A stretch of 64,000 bases of DNA from Treponema sp. (GCA_017470605.1 JAFUYH010000017.1:62001-126000); one strand, 5' to 3'; counted from the first letter of the stretch, positions 1 through 8,695 are shown. The notes: a model not told the origin generated them from the letters alone. Numbers and translations are program-made.

Positions 1-2637
1 ACCTATTGGAAGTACACTTTTGTTTTTTATATCGTAACCTACAGGCTGCAGTTCCTTACCCTCTGCACTGTAAGTTGTATATACAGAGAAATCCCAAGAG
101 GTATATCCATCCAAATCATTTGGACCTTTTGTTTTTTCAACATCAAAGAGCTTTATAGATTCTCCCTTATTAAAATCTTTATAAGAACCACTTACAAAAC
201 CATCTAGAGTTACTGTTTCAGGTTCCCAATTAACAGAATATCCATCCTGCAGTTTAATTTTAAATGATACTTTCTTTGGTACAAATATTACATCATATAC
301 AGTTGTTCCATTTGCTTTTACAACAGGGAATGCAGCTGGTTCAGGAAGTTTTATGTTGTTATCTTTGAGTAAATTCTGATTAGCAAATAATTTTTTTACT
401 AATTCATTACTTTCTGTATCTGTAACAAGCTCAAAACCATTACTTACAATTTCTTTATTTTCCATTGCGTTAAGAATGTCGTCTTTTGTAAGTAATGTTC
501 CTGGTTTTTTAGAGATTTTTAAAGTTGTTGATTCATAGTTTAAATATCCCCTAAAAGTTGTACTAACTGTGTACCAGTTACAATTAACAGTAACATCTGC
601 AGATGCTTTTTCGCACTCCCACTGACCGTAAAGTGTAAAATCGCTTGAGAATTTGTCTGCAGGAATAGAATCACTTAAAGAGTCTCCAGTTCCGTCCTTC
701 TTTGTATTCCATCCCTTGAATTTCCATGATTCAACTTCAAGTTCCGGCAGTGAAATATAACCAAGTTTTGGAGAAATATAGATATCTTCTATTTCATCTT
801 CATATTCTGCATTATTTGCATCAAAAGTAACTTTGCATACACTCTTATCTACAACAAGTGTATAAGTACGGGTAAAATCATCCTGCTTAACTGTAATTGT
901 TTGTGCTCCGGTAAAATCATATGCAGAATAACTATTTTCATAGTTCTCACCAACCATAATCAGAGCATCTTTTGAGTTCAGATGATAATGCATCTTTACA
1001 TTTTTCAGATTTCTTTCAAAATCTTCTGTTTCTTTAAGATAAATTGTTACTGTGCTTGATGCTTCATTAATATCTGCATAATAATCAACATCTACACAAT
1101 CATTTTCTGAAGCCAGCAGATACAAGTCTTTTATTTTAAGGTCTGTTCCTGCTTTAATTTCATCACTAAAGGTAGGTCTTTCAAAGAAGTTCAATGTATA
1201 AGTCTGACCATCATCCTTGTTTTCTGTAAGCTTTATTGTTCCTTTTTCATTATCAGTTACTTCAACAGTCCATTCTGTTCCGCTGATAAAGAATCTGTCC
1301 GGAAGAATTTTATTTGAATCAATCGGATGAGTTTCTGTTGTTCCAAAGCTTGTTCTTGTGTATAAAGTATAGCTTCCTTCTTTACCAAATACTAATTTTA
1401 CCTCCGGATTAGGAATTGTTGCATTTGCATCATATTCACCATAGAAGGTTGCATTCTGGTAACACCAGGCTTTATCTTTAAGCCAGCCATCTTTTGAATC
1501 AACGTATTCTGAAACAATAGAAGGATAAGCAACAGAGCCAGGTAACAAATCTACATCATAGCTTGAATGTGTCTTTGCATTTTCAAAAGAACATTTTTTT
1601 TCGCTTTCTTTTGCATAGATAGTTTCCACTTTCTTATATTCATCAAGACTTGCAGCCTGAGCATCGTAAGAATAAGTTTTATAAAGAGTACCTTCGCCTA
1701 CAGTAAGAGATGTTGTACATACAATAACTTTATTTCCGCAGAATACCCAGAAATTGTCAGAATCACATTCCTCATCAACAGCCGGATATTTGTCGTAGTT
1801 CTTTTTCATATTTTTATTGTATGATTTAAATGCATAGGAACCGTCTTTATTTATATAGAGAGAACCTGTATAAAATCTGCCATTTAATGTGATAAAACTA
1901 CCGTCTTTATTAACAAATGTCTGAGCATTTAGTTCCTGTGTGGTTTTATCACTTATAAGAAGACCATCAATTTCTGCATCTGTATAACTCTGCTTAGACC
2001 ATGTATATTTTGTATAAGCAGGATACCCCTGGTCATCATAAGTATTTTTCAGAATAAGATTTGAATCTGCTGTATAGGATATTCCATTATGTTTCAAGCC
2101 ATGGTCAGATGGTGATTCAGAATTGTATGTCCATCCTGTATTTATCCAGGCATAAAGCTTTTCATCAATAGTTGTATCTTTAAGAGCCTTGTAGATAAAA
2201 TTAAAAGAAACTGTAGTGTTATTTACAGAATATGTTCCGCTATACATTGGAGTCCACACACGGGTGTCTCCGTTAATTTCTACATTTCCATAAACACAAT
2301 CTATATCGTTTATAAAATGAATATAGATTTTCTTGTTATCAGCTTCAGGCTTAGTGTTTTCGCCGGAATTTGATTCCCCGTTTTCAATCTGAGTTCCTGT
2401 ACCAGAATTATTTTCAGACTGCTCTACAGGTTTGTCTGAATGACTTTCCATTTTTTCAAAGAACCAGAGAGTTTCTTTAAGGGTTCCGCCGGAACTTTCT
2501 TTTTCCGCTTCCTGATTCTGATTTTGGTTTTCTGCCGGGTCTGTGCTGGTAGAATCGTGAGGATCATGTACACAACCCATAACAAAAACCATTGCTGCAC
2601 TAAGACATGCAGCCAGAAGTGTTTTTGATAATTTCAT
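1..2637 (-). CDS. Large surface lipoprotein, 3' end cut off by window edge
   Basis: The frame is open from ATG at 2637 to base 1 (879 codons, no stop), so the C-terminus lies outside the window. The start has a good ribosome site (GGAGG, 7 nt spacing). The N-terminus is a lipoprotein signal: basic KLSK, a hydrophobic core, then VMGC with Cys22 as the likely lipidated residue. Next comes a low-complexity Asn/Gln/Glu/Ser linker to about residue 90. Residues about 600-665 match the Listeria-Bacteroides (Flg_new/InlB B-repeat) pattern: VTFDANN, then FKGWNTKKDGTGDSL and LYGQWE. This suggests an extracellular, repeat-built adhesin or surface protein. The remaining beta-rich sequence is not recognised. 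It is divergent from a LuxR-type two-component pair that could regulate it (inference). A TATAAT box lies at 2669-2674. Confidence 0.85.
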   Translation of the reverse strand, partial: MKLSKTLLAACLSAAMVFVMGCVHDPHDSTSTDPAENQNQNQEAEKESSGGTLKETLWFFEKMESHSDKPVEQSENNSGTGTQIENGESNSGENTKPEADNKKIYIHFINDIDCVYGNVEINGDTRVWTPMYSGTYSVNNTTVSFNFIYKALKDTTIDEKLYAWINTGWTYNSESPSDHGLKHNGISYTADSNLILKNTYDDQGYPAYTKYTWSKQSYTDAEIDGLLISDKTTQELNAQTFVNKDGSFITLNGRFYTGSLYINKDGSYAFKSYNKNMKKNYDKYPAVDEECDSDNFWVFCGNKVIVCTTSLTVGEGTLYKTYSYDAQAASLDEYKKVETIYAKESEKKCSFENAKTHSSYDVDLLPGSVAYPSIVSEYVDSKDGWLKDKAWCYQNATFYGEYDANATIPNPEVKLVFGKEGSYTLYTRTSFGTTETHPIDSNKILPDRFFISGTEWTVEVTDNEKGTIKLTENKDDGQTYTLNFFERPTFSDEIKAGTDLKIKDLYLLASENDCVDVDYYADINEASSTVTIYLKETEDFERNLKNVKMHYHLNSKDALIMVGENYENSYSAYDFTGAQTITVKQDDFTRTYTLVVDKSVCKVTFDANNAEYEDEIEDIYISPKLGYISLPELEVESWKFKGWNTKKDGTGDSLSDSIPADKFSSDFTLYGQWECEKASADVTVNCNWYTVSTTFRGYLNYESTTLKISKKPGTLLTKDDILNAMENKEIVSNGFELVTDTESNELVKKLFANQNLLKDNNIKLPEPAAFPVVKANGTTVYDVIFVPKKVSFKIKLQDGYSVNWEPETVTLDGFVSGSYKDFNKGESIKLFDVEKTKGPNDLDGYTSWDFSVYTTYSAEGKELQPVGYDIKNKSVLPIG

Positions 2638-2718
2638 ATGTAAACCTCCAGAAATTTTTACTTTTTCTATTATACTTAAATAAAATATGAATAGTAGTTT
2701 GCCCCCTTAGTAAATATC

Positions 2719-2734
2719 CGTGAGTCAACTCACG
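2719..2734. promoter_or_regulatory. 7-bp inverted repeat, possible operator
   Basis: CGTGAGT-CA-ACTCACG is a perfect 7-bp inverted repeat with a 2-nt centre, lying between the divergent lipoprotein and response-regulator genes. It sits about 20 nt upstream of the predicted -35 of the regulator. There is no T-tract on either outgoing side, so it is not an intrinsic terminator. An operator, perhaps for the adjacent LuxR-type regulator, is an inference. Confidence 0.45.
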
Positions 2735-2756
2735 AAAAAATAATGTGTAAAAATTG

Positions 2757-2785
2757 CTTACATTATAAAAAAATAATACTATAAT
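2757..2785 (+). promoter_or_regulatory. Promoter of response-regulator gene, predicted leaderless
   Basis: CTTACA (2757-2762), 17 nt, TATAAT (2780-2785), then 6 nt to the ATG at 2792. No Shine-Dalgarno sequence is present. The start of transcription should fall at or within a base or two of the ATG. Confidence 0.6.
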
Positions 2786-2791
2786 TATACG

Positions 2792-3424
2792 ATGAAAAAA
2801 TTGATTCTTATTGATGATCATAAAATGCTCAGAAACGGAATAAAAGCCTATATAAAGGATAATTCTGACTGGCAGATTATTGGTGAAGCAGAATCTCTTA
2901 ATGAACTTTCCGCTCTTCTTCAAAATATAACTGTTAATAAAGATGATATTGTAATTGCTGTTGTTGATATTCAGCTAAAAGGTGAAGAAGATAACGCTTT
3001 TGTGTCAAACGGTTTTGAAGCGGTCCGTCAATTAAGTAAAAAAGGAATAGCTTCTGTTATTTTTTCCAGTCACGACACAGGCTCCTGCATTGAACGCGCT
3101 ATAAGCCCGGAAGTGGGTGCAAAAGGCTTTGTTTCAAAATGCAGTGATGAAAAGCTTTTACTGGAGGCAATTAACACTGTTGCCCAGGGACGAACTTTTA
3201 TTCAGCCAGATTTAATTACGGGATTTTTAGAGACTCGTTCTCTTTTGGACATACTTACAAAAAGGGAGCATCAGGTAGTAAATCTTATAGAATCAGGGCT
3301 TACAAATGAAGAAATAGCTGAGCAAATGGGAATAAAAAATACCACTCTGGAAAACTATATCAGTATTATTTATGACAAGCTTGGTTGCCAGAACAGGAAG
3401 GCTCTGATTGAAAAGCTCCGCTAA
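2792..3424 (+). CDS. NarL/LuxR-family response regulator
   Basis: This 210-aa protein has a receiver domain (about 1-125) with the acidic pair D8/D9, phospho-acceptor D59 in VVDIQLKG, and the conserved Lys K116 in FVSKCS. A C-terminal LuxR helix-turn-helix (about 153-208) reads LTKREHQVVNLIESGLTNEE. It should be a DNA-binding transcription factor phosphorylated by the histidine kinase encoded immediately downstream, whose gene overlaps its end by 17 nt. The ATG has no ribosome site and sits 6 nt after a TATAAT box. The target is unknown; the divergent lipoprotein gene and the palindrome at 2719-2734 are the obvious candidates. Confidence 0.93.
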   Translation: MKKLILIDDHKMLRNGIKAYIKDNSDWQIIGEAESLNELSALLQNITVNKDDIVIAVVDIQLKGEEDNAFVSNGFEAVRQLSKKGIASVIFSSHDTGSCIERAISPEVGAKGFVSKCSDEKLLLEAINTVAQGRTFIQPDLITGFLETRSLLDILTKREHQVVNLIESGLTNEEIAEQMGIKNTTLENYISIIYDKLGCQNRKALIEKLR

Positions 3425-4625
3425 ATCATTTTTGTTGATTTTTTTATTTTTATGTTTTTTTAATCCTCTCTTTGGACAGACAAAAAACAGTTTAACTATC
3501 CTTTTGGACAGCTGGAATAATTATCAAAATACATATTCTAACAATCCTGCTGTTTCAAAAACAGAATTAATTGCCTTTATTAACTCACTTGAAGCTTTTG
3601 TAAAGACAGACTCCTATATAATTGAATTAAACGGAGAAAAATCTGAAAGTGCAATTTGTATAGATAAAACGCTTGAACATGCACAAATGGCTTTAGCAGC
3701 CCTTTCTATTTCAGATTATGCTTTATATCATAAGGAATATTCTAAAATTGATCAGAATATGAATGATTTTTTAATTCTTTTGTTAGCAAGTGAATCCGAT
3801 TTAATTATGCCTTTTGTTGAACTTCTTACTATAATTTCTATTTTGTTTTTTATTATTTCCTTTGGCGGAATATTTTATATAAAAAATAAAAGGGCTGCTG
3901 AGCGACTTGAAGTAGAAAATCAAAAAGAGATTTTGATTACAAAAATTATTTCGCAGGTGCAGGAAAACGAAAGAAATCGTATTGCCCGTGATCTTCATGA
4001 TACAGTTATTCAGGATACAAGAACGGCTCTTTTGTATGCAAGACAACTTGAACAGCATGAGGAAAGCTCTGATGCGGCAGAAGCAGCAGAAAAAATCCGT
4101 ATGCTGGAAGAAAGAAATATGCTTAATATTCGTTCAATTATCAGAAATCTTAATCCGCCTGAAATTGAAAGTGCTGAATTTGAGCATTTAATAAAAGATT
4201 TTGCCAGAAATGCACAGGAAATGTCTGGTATAGACTTTAAAGTCTATACACAGGCTTCTGATTATTTAAAAATGCTTTCTATTGAACAAAAGCTTCATAT
4301 TTACAGAATAATCCAGGAATCGGTAAATAATGCTATAAAACACGCTTCGCCTTCTGAAATAAGTATTATTGTAAGGGAAGAAGAAAATAAGAGTGATAAT
4401 AAAAATTCAAAAAGCCTGGTGTTTATTATAAGTGATGATGGAAAAGGTTTTGACGGCGATGTGTCTGCTTCGGAAAGTGAAGAAGATAAACTGACAGAAA
4501 CAGGAACTCATCTGGGGCTTCGCGGCATGAAAAGCCGGGCTTTAATACTTGGGGCGGAGCTTTCTATAAAAAGCAGTCAAGACTGGGGAACTCAAATAAA
4601 ACTGACAATAAAAATTACTGATTGA
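3408..4625 (+). CDS. Membrane sensor histidine kinase, HisKA_3 (NarX/DegS type)
   Basis: 405 aa, read from a TTG start. The start is supported by AGGAAGG 6-7 nt upstream and by the absence of any in-frame ATG before the signal peptide. Domain order: signal peptide (about 1-24, ending FGQ), a periplasmic helical sensor region (25-133), one membrane span (about 135-157), a HisKA_3 dimerisation helix with phospho-acceptor H197 in RIARDLHDTV, and an HATPase_c domain with N-box ESVNNAIKHA (304-313), G1 DDGKGF and G2 LGLRGMKSR. It is the cognate kinase of the preceding regulator, translationally coupled through the 17-nt overlap. The signal sensed is unknown; the periplasmic region resembles no ligand-binding fold I can name. 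Confidence 0.92.
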   Translation: MKSSAKSFLLIFLFLCFFNPLFGQTKNSLTILLDSWNNYQNTYSNNPAVSKTELIAFINSLEAFVKTDSYIIELNGEKSESAICIDKTLEHAQMALAALSISDYALYHKEYSKIDQNMNDFLILLLASESDLIMPFVELLTIISILFFIISFGGIFYIKNKRAAERLEVENQKEILITKIISQVQENERNRIARDLHDTVIQDTRTALLYARQLEQHEESSDAAEAAEKIRMLEERNMLNIRSIIRNLNPPEIESAEFEHLIKDFARNAQEMSGIDFKVYTQASDYLKMLSIEQKLHIYRIIQESVNNAIKHASPSEISIIVREEENKSDNKNSKSLVFIISDDGKGFDGDVSASESEEDKLTETGTHLGLRGMKSRALILGAELSIKSSQDWGTQIKLTIKITD

Positions 4626-4650
4626 ATAAAGTTTGCGCAAGCGATAGAAT
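4622..4650 (+). promoter_or_regulatory. Promoter for antiporter gene
   Basis: TTGAAT (4622-4627), 17-nt spacer, TAGAAT (4645-4650). The -35 overlaps the stop codon of the kinase gene. A second TATAAT lies at 4661-4666 without a good -35. Confidence 0.45.
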
Positions 4651-4687
4651 AATGCACTTTTATAATATTATTATATCGAGGCAAACT

Positions 4688-5914
4688 ATGTCTTCAAATT
4701 TTCCGAATTCGGAAATCATACTACACATTCTTTTGGGTGTGGGAATCATTGTAATTGTAGCAAAATATTTTGGGGTACTTGCAAAAAAAGTAGGGATTCC
4801 GCAGGTTGCAGGAATGATTGTTGCAGGACTTCTTCTTCGCTTTCTTCCAAACTTCCGCAACTTTGGTGGAACAGATTCTAATCTTGTTTACAATGAAGCA
4901 AATCAGTTTATTTCATATCTTTCTGAAATCGGCGTTATTCTGATTATGTTTTCTGCCGGTTTGGGAACCAACCTTAAATCTCTTGTAAAATCTGGAATAA
5001 AGGCAACACTTATAGCCACATGCGGAGTTTTTGTTCCCCTCATCATGGGAACTGTGATGGCCATGTGTTTTTTCGGATTTTCAAGCTGGGGAAGTCAGGA
5101 ATTTTTTAAGTCAGTTTTTATAGGAACTATTTTAACGGCAACTTCTGTAAGTATTTCGGTTGCGGTTTTAAAAGAAATGGGAAAAATCAAAACTGATGTA
5201 GGACAGACGATTGTAAGTGCGGCAATCATTGATGATGTAATCGGCATTATTGTGCTTACTATTGTGCTAGGTGTAAGTTCTGGAAAAGGCGGCTATCTTG
5301 GAATCATTTTGAAGACACTGCTCTTTTTTGTATGTGCCATCATAGCAGGATTTATTGTTTACAGACTTTTCAGATGGTATGACAAAAGACATCCGCGCTC
5401 ACGCCGAATCCCGATTTACGCACTTGGAGTTGCCCTGCTTTTTGCATACGCCGCAGAAGAATTCTTTGGCATTGCTGATATTACAGGAGCCTACATTGCA
5501 GGCATTGTATTCTGCAGTCTGAGCGATGCTTCTTACATGGAATCAAAAATTGATATTAATGCCTATATGATTTTTGGCCCGGTATTTTTTGCAGGAATCG
5601 GATTAAAAACAGACCTTTCCGGCATGACTCCTCAGCTTATCTGGTTCTCACTGGCATTTGTTCTTGTAGGCTGTCTTTCTAAAATCATCGGTTGCGGCGG
5701 AATAGCAAAGATTTTAGGATACAGCTGGAAGGAATCCCTTCAGATTGGAGAAGGCATGATGGTACGCGGAGAAGTAGCCCTGATTGTTGCCACAAAAGGA
5801 CTTTCGTCCGGGCTGGTTGATTCAAAATATTTTACATCTGTAATTCTTTTGATTATTGTGTCTTCCATGCTTGTTCCAATCATGATGAAGAAGTCATTTT
5901 CTTCTGAAGATTAA
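4688..5914 (+). CDS. CPA2-family Na+(K+)/H+ antiporter
   Basis: 408 aa from ATG 4688, which has GAGG 6 nt upstream. The frame can be extended upstream to a TTG at 4622, but that would add a polar N-terminus without a ribosome site. The protein is a string of about 12 hydrophobic segments of the Na_H_Exchanger (PF00999) type. The IIDDVIG segment holds the paired aspartates D182/D183 that mark the electrogenic CPA2 branch (NapA/NhaA-like) and coordinate the exchanged cation. Its likely job is pH and sodium homeostasis at the inner membrane. There is no C-terminal RCK or TrkA domain, unlike KefB/C. Its 3' end overlaps the convergent methyltransferase gene by 35 nt. Confidence 0.9.
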   Translation: MSSNFPNSEIILHILLGVGIIVIVAKYFGVLAKKVGIPQVAGMIVAGLLLRFLPNFRNFGGTDSNLVYNEANQFISYLSEIGVILIMFSAGLGTNLKSLVKSGIKATLIATCGVFVPLIMGTVMAMCFFGFSSWGSQEFFKSVFIGTILTATSVSISVAVLKEMGKIKTDVGQTIVSAAIIDDVIGIIVLTIVLGVSSGKGGYLGIILKTLLFFVCAIIAGFIVYRLFRWYDKRHPRSRRIPIYALGVALLFAYAAEEFFGIADITGAYIAGIVFCSLSDASYMESKIDINAYMIFGPVFFAGIGLKTDLSGMTPQLIWFSLAFVLVGCLSKIIGCGGIAKILGYSWKESLQIGEGMMVRGEVALIVATKGLSSGLVDSKYFTSVILLIIVSSMLVPIMMKKSFSSED

Positions 5915-6848
5915 GGGTATTTCTTTCCCAGAAGACGCCGTCCTGATAACCTTGAATTTCCAAGTCTCTTTCTGCAGTTAAAAGCCTTTTTTCTGCAAAG
6001 AGACAATATTCTTCATTCAATTCTATTCCGCAATAGCGTCTTCCAAGTTTTTTTGCAACTACACTTGCGGTACCGCTGCCTAAAAAGGGATCAAAAATCA
6101 AATCACCTTTTTTAGAAGATGCTAAAATCAGTTTTGCATAGAGTTTTTCTGATTTTTGAGTTGGATGGTCTGTATTTTCCGGCATTGACCAGAATGGAAT
6201 TGAAATATCATCCCAGAAATTTGAAGGGTAAGTCAGACGAAAGTTGCCATCATCTTCTTCTTCCCAGTCTTTTGGCCTGCCATTAACCTTGTAGGGAGCA
6301 ATAACCCGCCTTTTCTGCTTTACTGCTTCTACGTTAAAATAATAATCATCTGGATTTTTTACGGCAAACCAGATATCTTCCATGGAATTTTTCCAGTTAT
6401 TTTTTGCCCCCCGCCCTTTTTCCCTCTGCCAGGTAATGCGGTTCAGTATCGTAAGTTCTTTCTCTACAGCCCTCTGTAAGGAAGACGTACATTTCCAGTC
6501 ACCACAGATATATAGAGAGCCATTTTTTTTCAGCTTTTTGCAGACAAGAGGAAACCAGGAAGCAAGATACTGGTCATAACATTCCTGTGTCCGGGAATTA
6601 AATTTCATTCCGTTAAAGTCTTTTGTAAGGTTATAAGGCGGATCAATTATTATTAAATCTGCAAATTCATCTGGAATAAAAGGAAGAAGTGCCAGAGTAT
6701 CGCCATTCAAGGTTCTGTTTATCAGGTTTGATTCTGAGGAATCATTTTTTAATATATCAGCAGTTATAAGATTTTTTTTTAACATTTCAGATTCTTCTAC
6801 TGTAAGAGTCAGAGTCCGGTTGTTTGCAGCCCTTTTCTTTTCTGTCAT
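5880..6848 (-). CDS. Orphan site-specific DNA methyltransferase, beta class
   Basis: 322 aa. The catalytic motif IV DPPYNL (69-74) precedes the AdoMet-binding motif I FDPFLGSGT (252-260), with HPTQKSEKL (228-236, motif X) just before it. This order defines beta-class amino-methyltransferases such as M.RsrI/M.HinfI; DPPY fits N6-adenine or N4-cytosine. The target-recognition region lies between (about 95-225). It ends soon after motif I and lacks the extra C-terminal domain of CcrM. No restriction endonuclease gene lies nearby, so a regulatory or protective solitary role is likely. The ATG has no ribosome site and sits 6 nt after TAGAAT. Confidence 0.9.
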   Translation of the reverse strand: MTEKKRAANNRTLTLTVEESEMLKKNLITADILKNDSSESNLINRTLNGDTLALLPFIPDEFADLIIIDPPYNLTKDFNGMKFNSRTQECYDQYLASWFPLVCKKLKKNGSLYICGDWKCTSSLQRAVEKELTILNRITWQREKGRGAKNNWKNSMEDIWFAVKNPDDYYFNVEAVKQKRRVIAPYKVNGRPKDWEEEDDGNFRLTYPSNFWDDISIPFWSMPENTDHPTQKSEKLYAKLILASSKKGDLIFDPFLGSGTASVVAKKLGRRYCGIELNEEYCLFAEKRLLTAERDLEIQGYQDGVFWERNTLNLQKKMTSSS

Positions 6849-6854
6849 AAAGTC

Positions 6855-6883
6855 ATTCTACTTGATATTGACTAATTATGCAA
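6855..6883 (-). promoter_or_regulatory. Methyltransferase promoter, predicted leaderless
   Basis: On the minus strand: TTGCAT (6878-6883), 17 nt, TAGAAT (6855-6860), 6 nt, ATG. It overlaps the rightward tRNA promoter, so the two polymerases would compete for the same DNA. Confidence 0.6.
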
Positions 6884-6896
6884 TTTACAGTAATAT
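6868..6896 (+). promoter_or_regulatory. tRNA-Leu promoter
   Basis: TTGACT (6868-6873), 17 nt, TAATAT (6891-6896). The predicted start is about 8-10 nt before the mature tRNA 5' end. Confidence 0.6.
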
Positions 6897-6912
6897 TAGT
6901 TCATATTTTTTA

Positions 6913-6996
6913 GCCCGGGTGGCGGAATTGGTAGACGCGCTTGGTTCAGGTCCAAGTGTCCTTACGGTCATAGGAGTTCAAGTCTCCTCTCGGGTA
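6913..6996 (+). tRNA. tRNA-Leu(CAG)
   Basis: The cloverleaf can be folded by eye. The acceptor is GCCCGGG with CTCGGGT (two G-U pairs). The anticodon arm CTTGG/CCAAG has loop TTCAGGT, giving anticodon CAG at 6947-6949. A long class II variable arm follows, then T arm AGGAG/CTCCT with loop TTCAAGT. The discriminator is A6996. CCA is not encoded, so it must be added. The 3' two-thirds overlaps, in antisense, the end of the RluA-like gene. Confidence 0.93.
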
Positions 6997-7722
6997 TTCA
7001 AACGTAATTTTTGATGCAGAAAACATAAGTTTTTCTGCATTTTTTTTGTCCTTAAAATTATAAAGCTCATCTCCACAAACAGGAAGCCCTGCCCATGCCA
7101 GATGGCAGCGAACCTGATGCTTAAAACCTTCTGCAATCCGGCATTCAACCAGACATCTGTTTTCAGCTTCCGGATTTTCCAAAGCCTTTATAGAAAGAAT
7201 TTCTGTAGAATATTCTTTTTGCTGACCTATTTTTTTTAAGGCGGCTGCTCCGCTTGCCTTTGTTACAGGTCTTACAGCCCTGCGGCCTTCTCCATAATGA
7301 CGAAAGAAAGATGAAATGACAAAGGAGGATTCTGATGAAAAGTTTTTTTCATATGGAAAAGGCGGAAAACCATCTGCATTTTCTGCATTTGCTGCATTTT
7401 CAGGATAATAATTGCAGACTGCAGAATAATATTTTATAAAACGCCCTGCCCTCTGTTCTTCATTCATATAATCATAAAATTCCTGACTTGCCGCAATCAG
7501 AATAAGACCGGAAGTTCTGGTATCAAGCCTGTGCAGAAGGCCATGCTCACACTCTTTTTTTCCGCAGACAGAAGAAAGAAAGGGATATATTTTTTTTGCC
7601 TGAAAGAAAGCATTATTTTCATCATCTTCTGAAAGAGGTGCAGAAGGAAGACCTGCTGGCTTATCTATGATTATGTAAGGATGATTTTTATCTGCTTCGG
7701 CAATAATCTTAATGTTTTGCAT
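6946..7722 (-). CDS. RluA-type RNA pseudouridine synthase without S4 domain
   Basis: 258 aa. It has the catalytic motif HRLDTRTSGLILIA with nucleophile D67, and the late motif EGFKHQVRCHLAWAGLPVCG. There is no N-terminal S4 RNA-binding domain, as in short RluA/TruC-like enzymes. It modifies uridines in rRNA or tRNA; the target cannot be told. It is the last gene of the leftward operon, overlapping the RluD-like gene by 14 nt. The last 15 or so residues (PRGDLNSYDRKDTWT) are encoded by the complement of the tRNA-Leu gene, and the stop codon lies opposite the anticodon loop. The natural C-terminus may have been replaced. Confidence 0.85.
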   Translation of the reverse strand: MQNIKIIAEADKNHPYIIIDKPAGLPSAPLSEDDENNAFFQAKKIYPFLSSVCGKKECEHGLLHRLDTRTSGLILIAASQEFYDYMNEEQRAGRFIKYYSAVCNYYPENAANAENADGFPPFPYEKNFSSESSFVISSFFRHYGEGRRAVRPVTKASGAAALKKIGQQKEYSTEILSIKALENPEAENRCLVECRIAEGFKHQVRCHLAWAGLPVCGDELYNFKDKKNAEKLMFSASKITFEYPRGDLNSYDRKDTWT

Positions 7723-8695
7723 GAGATGCCTCTAAAAGAGTTTTTGGAAAAAGCCTGCGCAGTTTTTTTTGCACTTCTATAAATCTTTTTGGTGTTGGAG
7801 TACGGAAAGTTGTAAATTCGGCAGAGCCAGGAAGCCTGATTTTTAGCTGAACAGAATGAAGCATAAGGCTTGAATCCTTAAAAAGAGAATCGGGCTTTGA
7901 ATAAATAGAATCACCCAGAATCGGACAGCCAAGATACTTCATGTGAACACGAATCTGATGAGTACGGCCTGTTTTTATCCTTACTCGCATAAGGGAATAA
8001 TTTCCATAACAGGCTATGCAATGATAAATTGTGCGGGCAAACTTTCCATCTTCTGTATCTGTAACAGCCTTAAAACGGTGGCGGTTCTTTGGGTCGCGGA
8101 TAATCTGAGTACGAATATCGCCTGTCCGGCATTTAGGCCGCCCCATGCAGATGCATATATATTCTTTTTGAAGGCTTTTTTCTTTAAACTGCTTTTGAAG
8201 CCACTCTTCACTGTCACGATTTTTTGCAGTAATGATAATTCCAGAAGTTTCTTTATCAAGACGATGAACAATACCCGGCCTGCGTGAAGAAAGAATTTCA
8301 GCTTCGCTTCCGTCTTTTACGGCAGAAACCGCTTCACGTCCCCAATGATAAAGAAGAGCATTTACCAGAGTTCCATTCCAGTTCCCGCAGGCTGGATGAG
8401 TTACCATTCCCTGAGCCTTGTTTACAACCGTAACATTTTCATCTTCGTATAAAATTTCCAGCGGAATATTTTCTGGAATAATATCATCAGGAATATTATC
8501 TTCCCATTGAATATCTATCTGGTCGCCTGACTTTACTTTTTGGGAAATCTTTACTTTTTTTCCGTTCACAAGAATTTCTGTTACTCCGCTTTTCAGTTTT
8601 GAACGGTTCATTCCGTTTGGAAGAGACGCTATGAATTTATCAAGCCTCTGCTGACCTTCAAAGTCCTGAGGAACTTTTGCAGAAAAAAACGGCAT
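7709..8695 (-). CDS. RluD-family pseudouridine synthase (S4 plus catalytic domain)
   Basis: 328 aa. An N-terminal S4 RNA-binding domain (about 15-64, QRLDKFIASL with ILVNGKKVK) is followed by the RluA/RluD catalytic domain with PGIVHRLDKETSGI; D147 is the nucleophile. RTHQIRVHMKYLGCPILGD completes the fold. It is predicted to convert uridines of 23S rRNA (helix 69 for RluD), but the exact site is inferred from family only. It follows an exported-protein gene at its upstream end and overlaps the next synthase gene by 14 nt, so two synthases from the same superfamily are made together. Confidence 0.9.
   Translation of the reverse strand: MPFFSAKVPQDFEGQQRLDKFIASLPNGMNRSKLKSGVTEILVNGKKVKISQKVKSGDQIDIQWEDNIPDDIIPENIPLEILYEDENVTVVNKAQGMVTHPACGNWNGTLVNALLYHWGREAVSAVKDGSEAEILSSRRPGIVHRLDKETSGIIITAKNRDSEEWLQKQFKEKSLQKEYICICMGRPKCRTGDIRTQIIRDPKNRHRFKAVTDTEDGKFARTIYHCIACYGNYSLMRVRIKTGRTHQIRVHMKYLGCPILGDSIYSKPDSLFKDSSLMLHSVQLKIRLPGSAEFTTFRTPTPKRFIEVQKKLRRLFPKTLLEASHAKH

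Noticed and set aside
2719-2734. Palindrome as a rho-independent terminator
   Set aside because: No T run follows the stem on the outgoing strand on either side; the A run follows instead.
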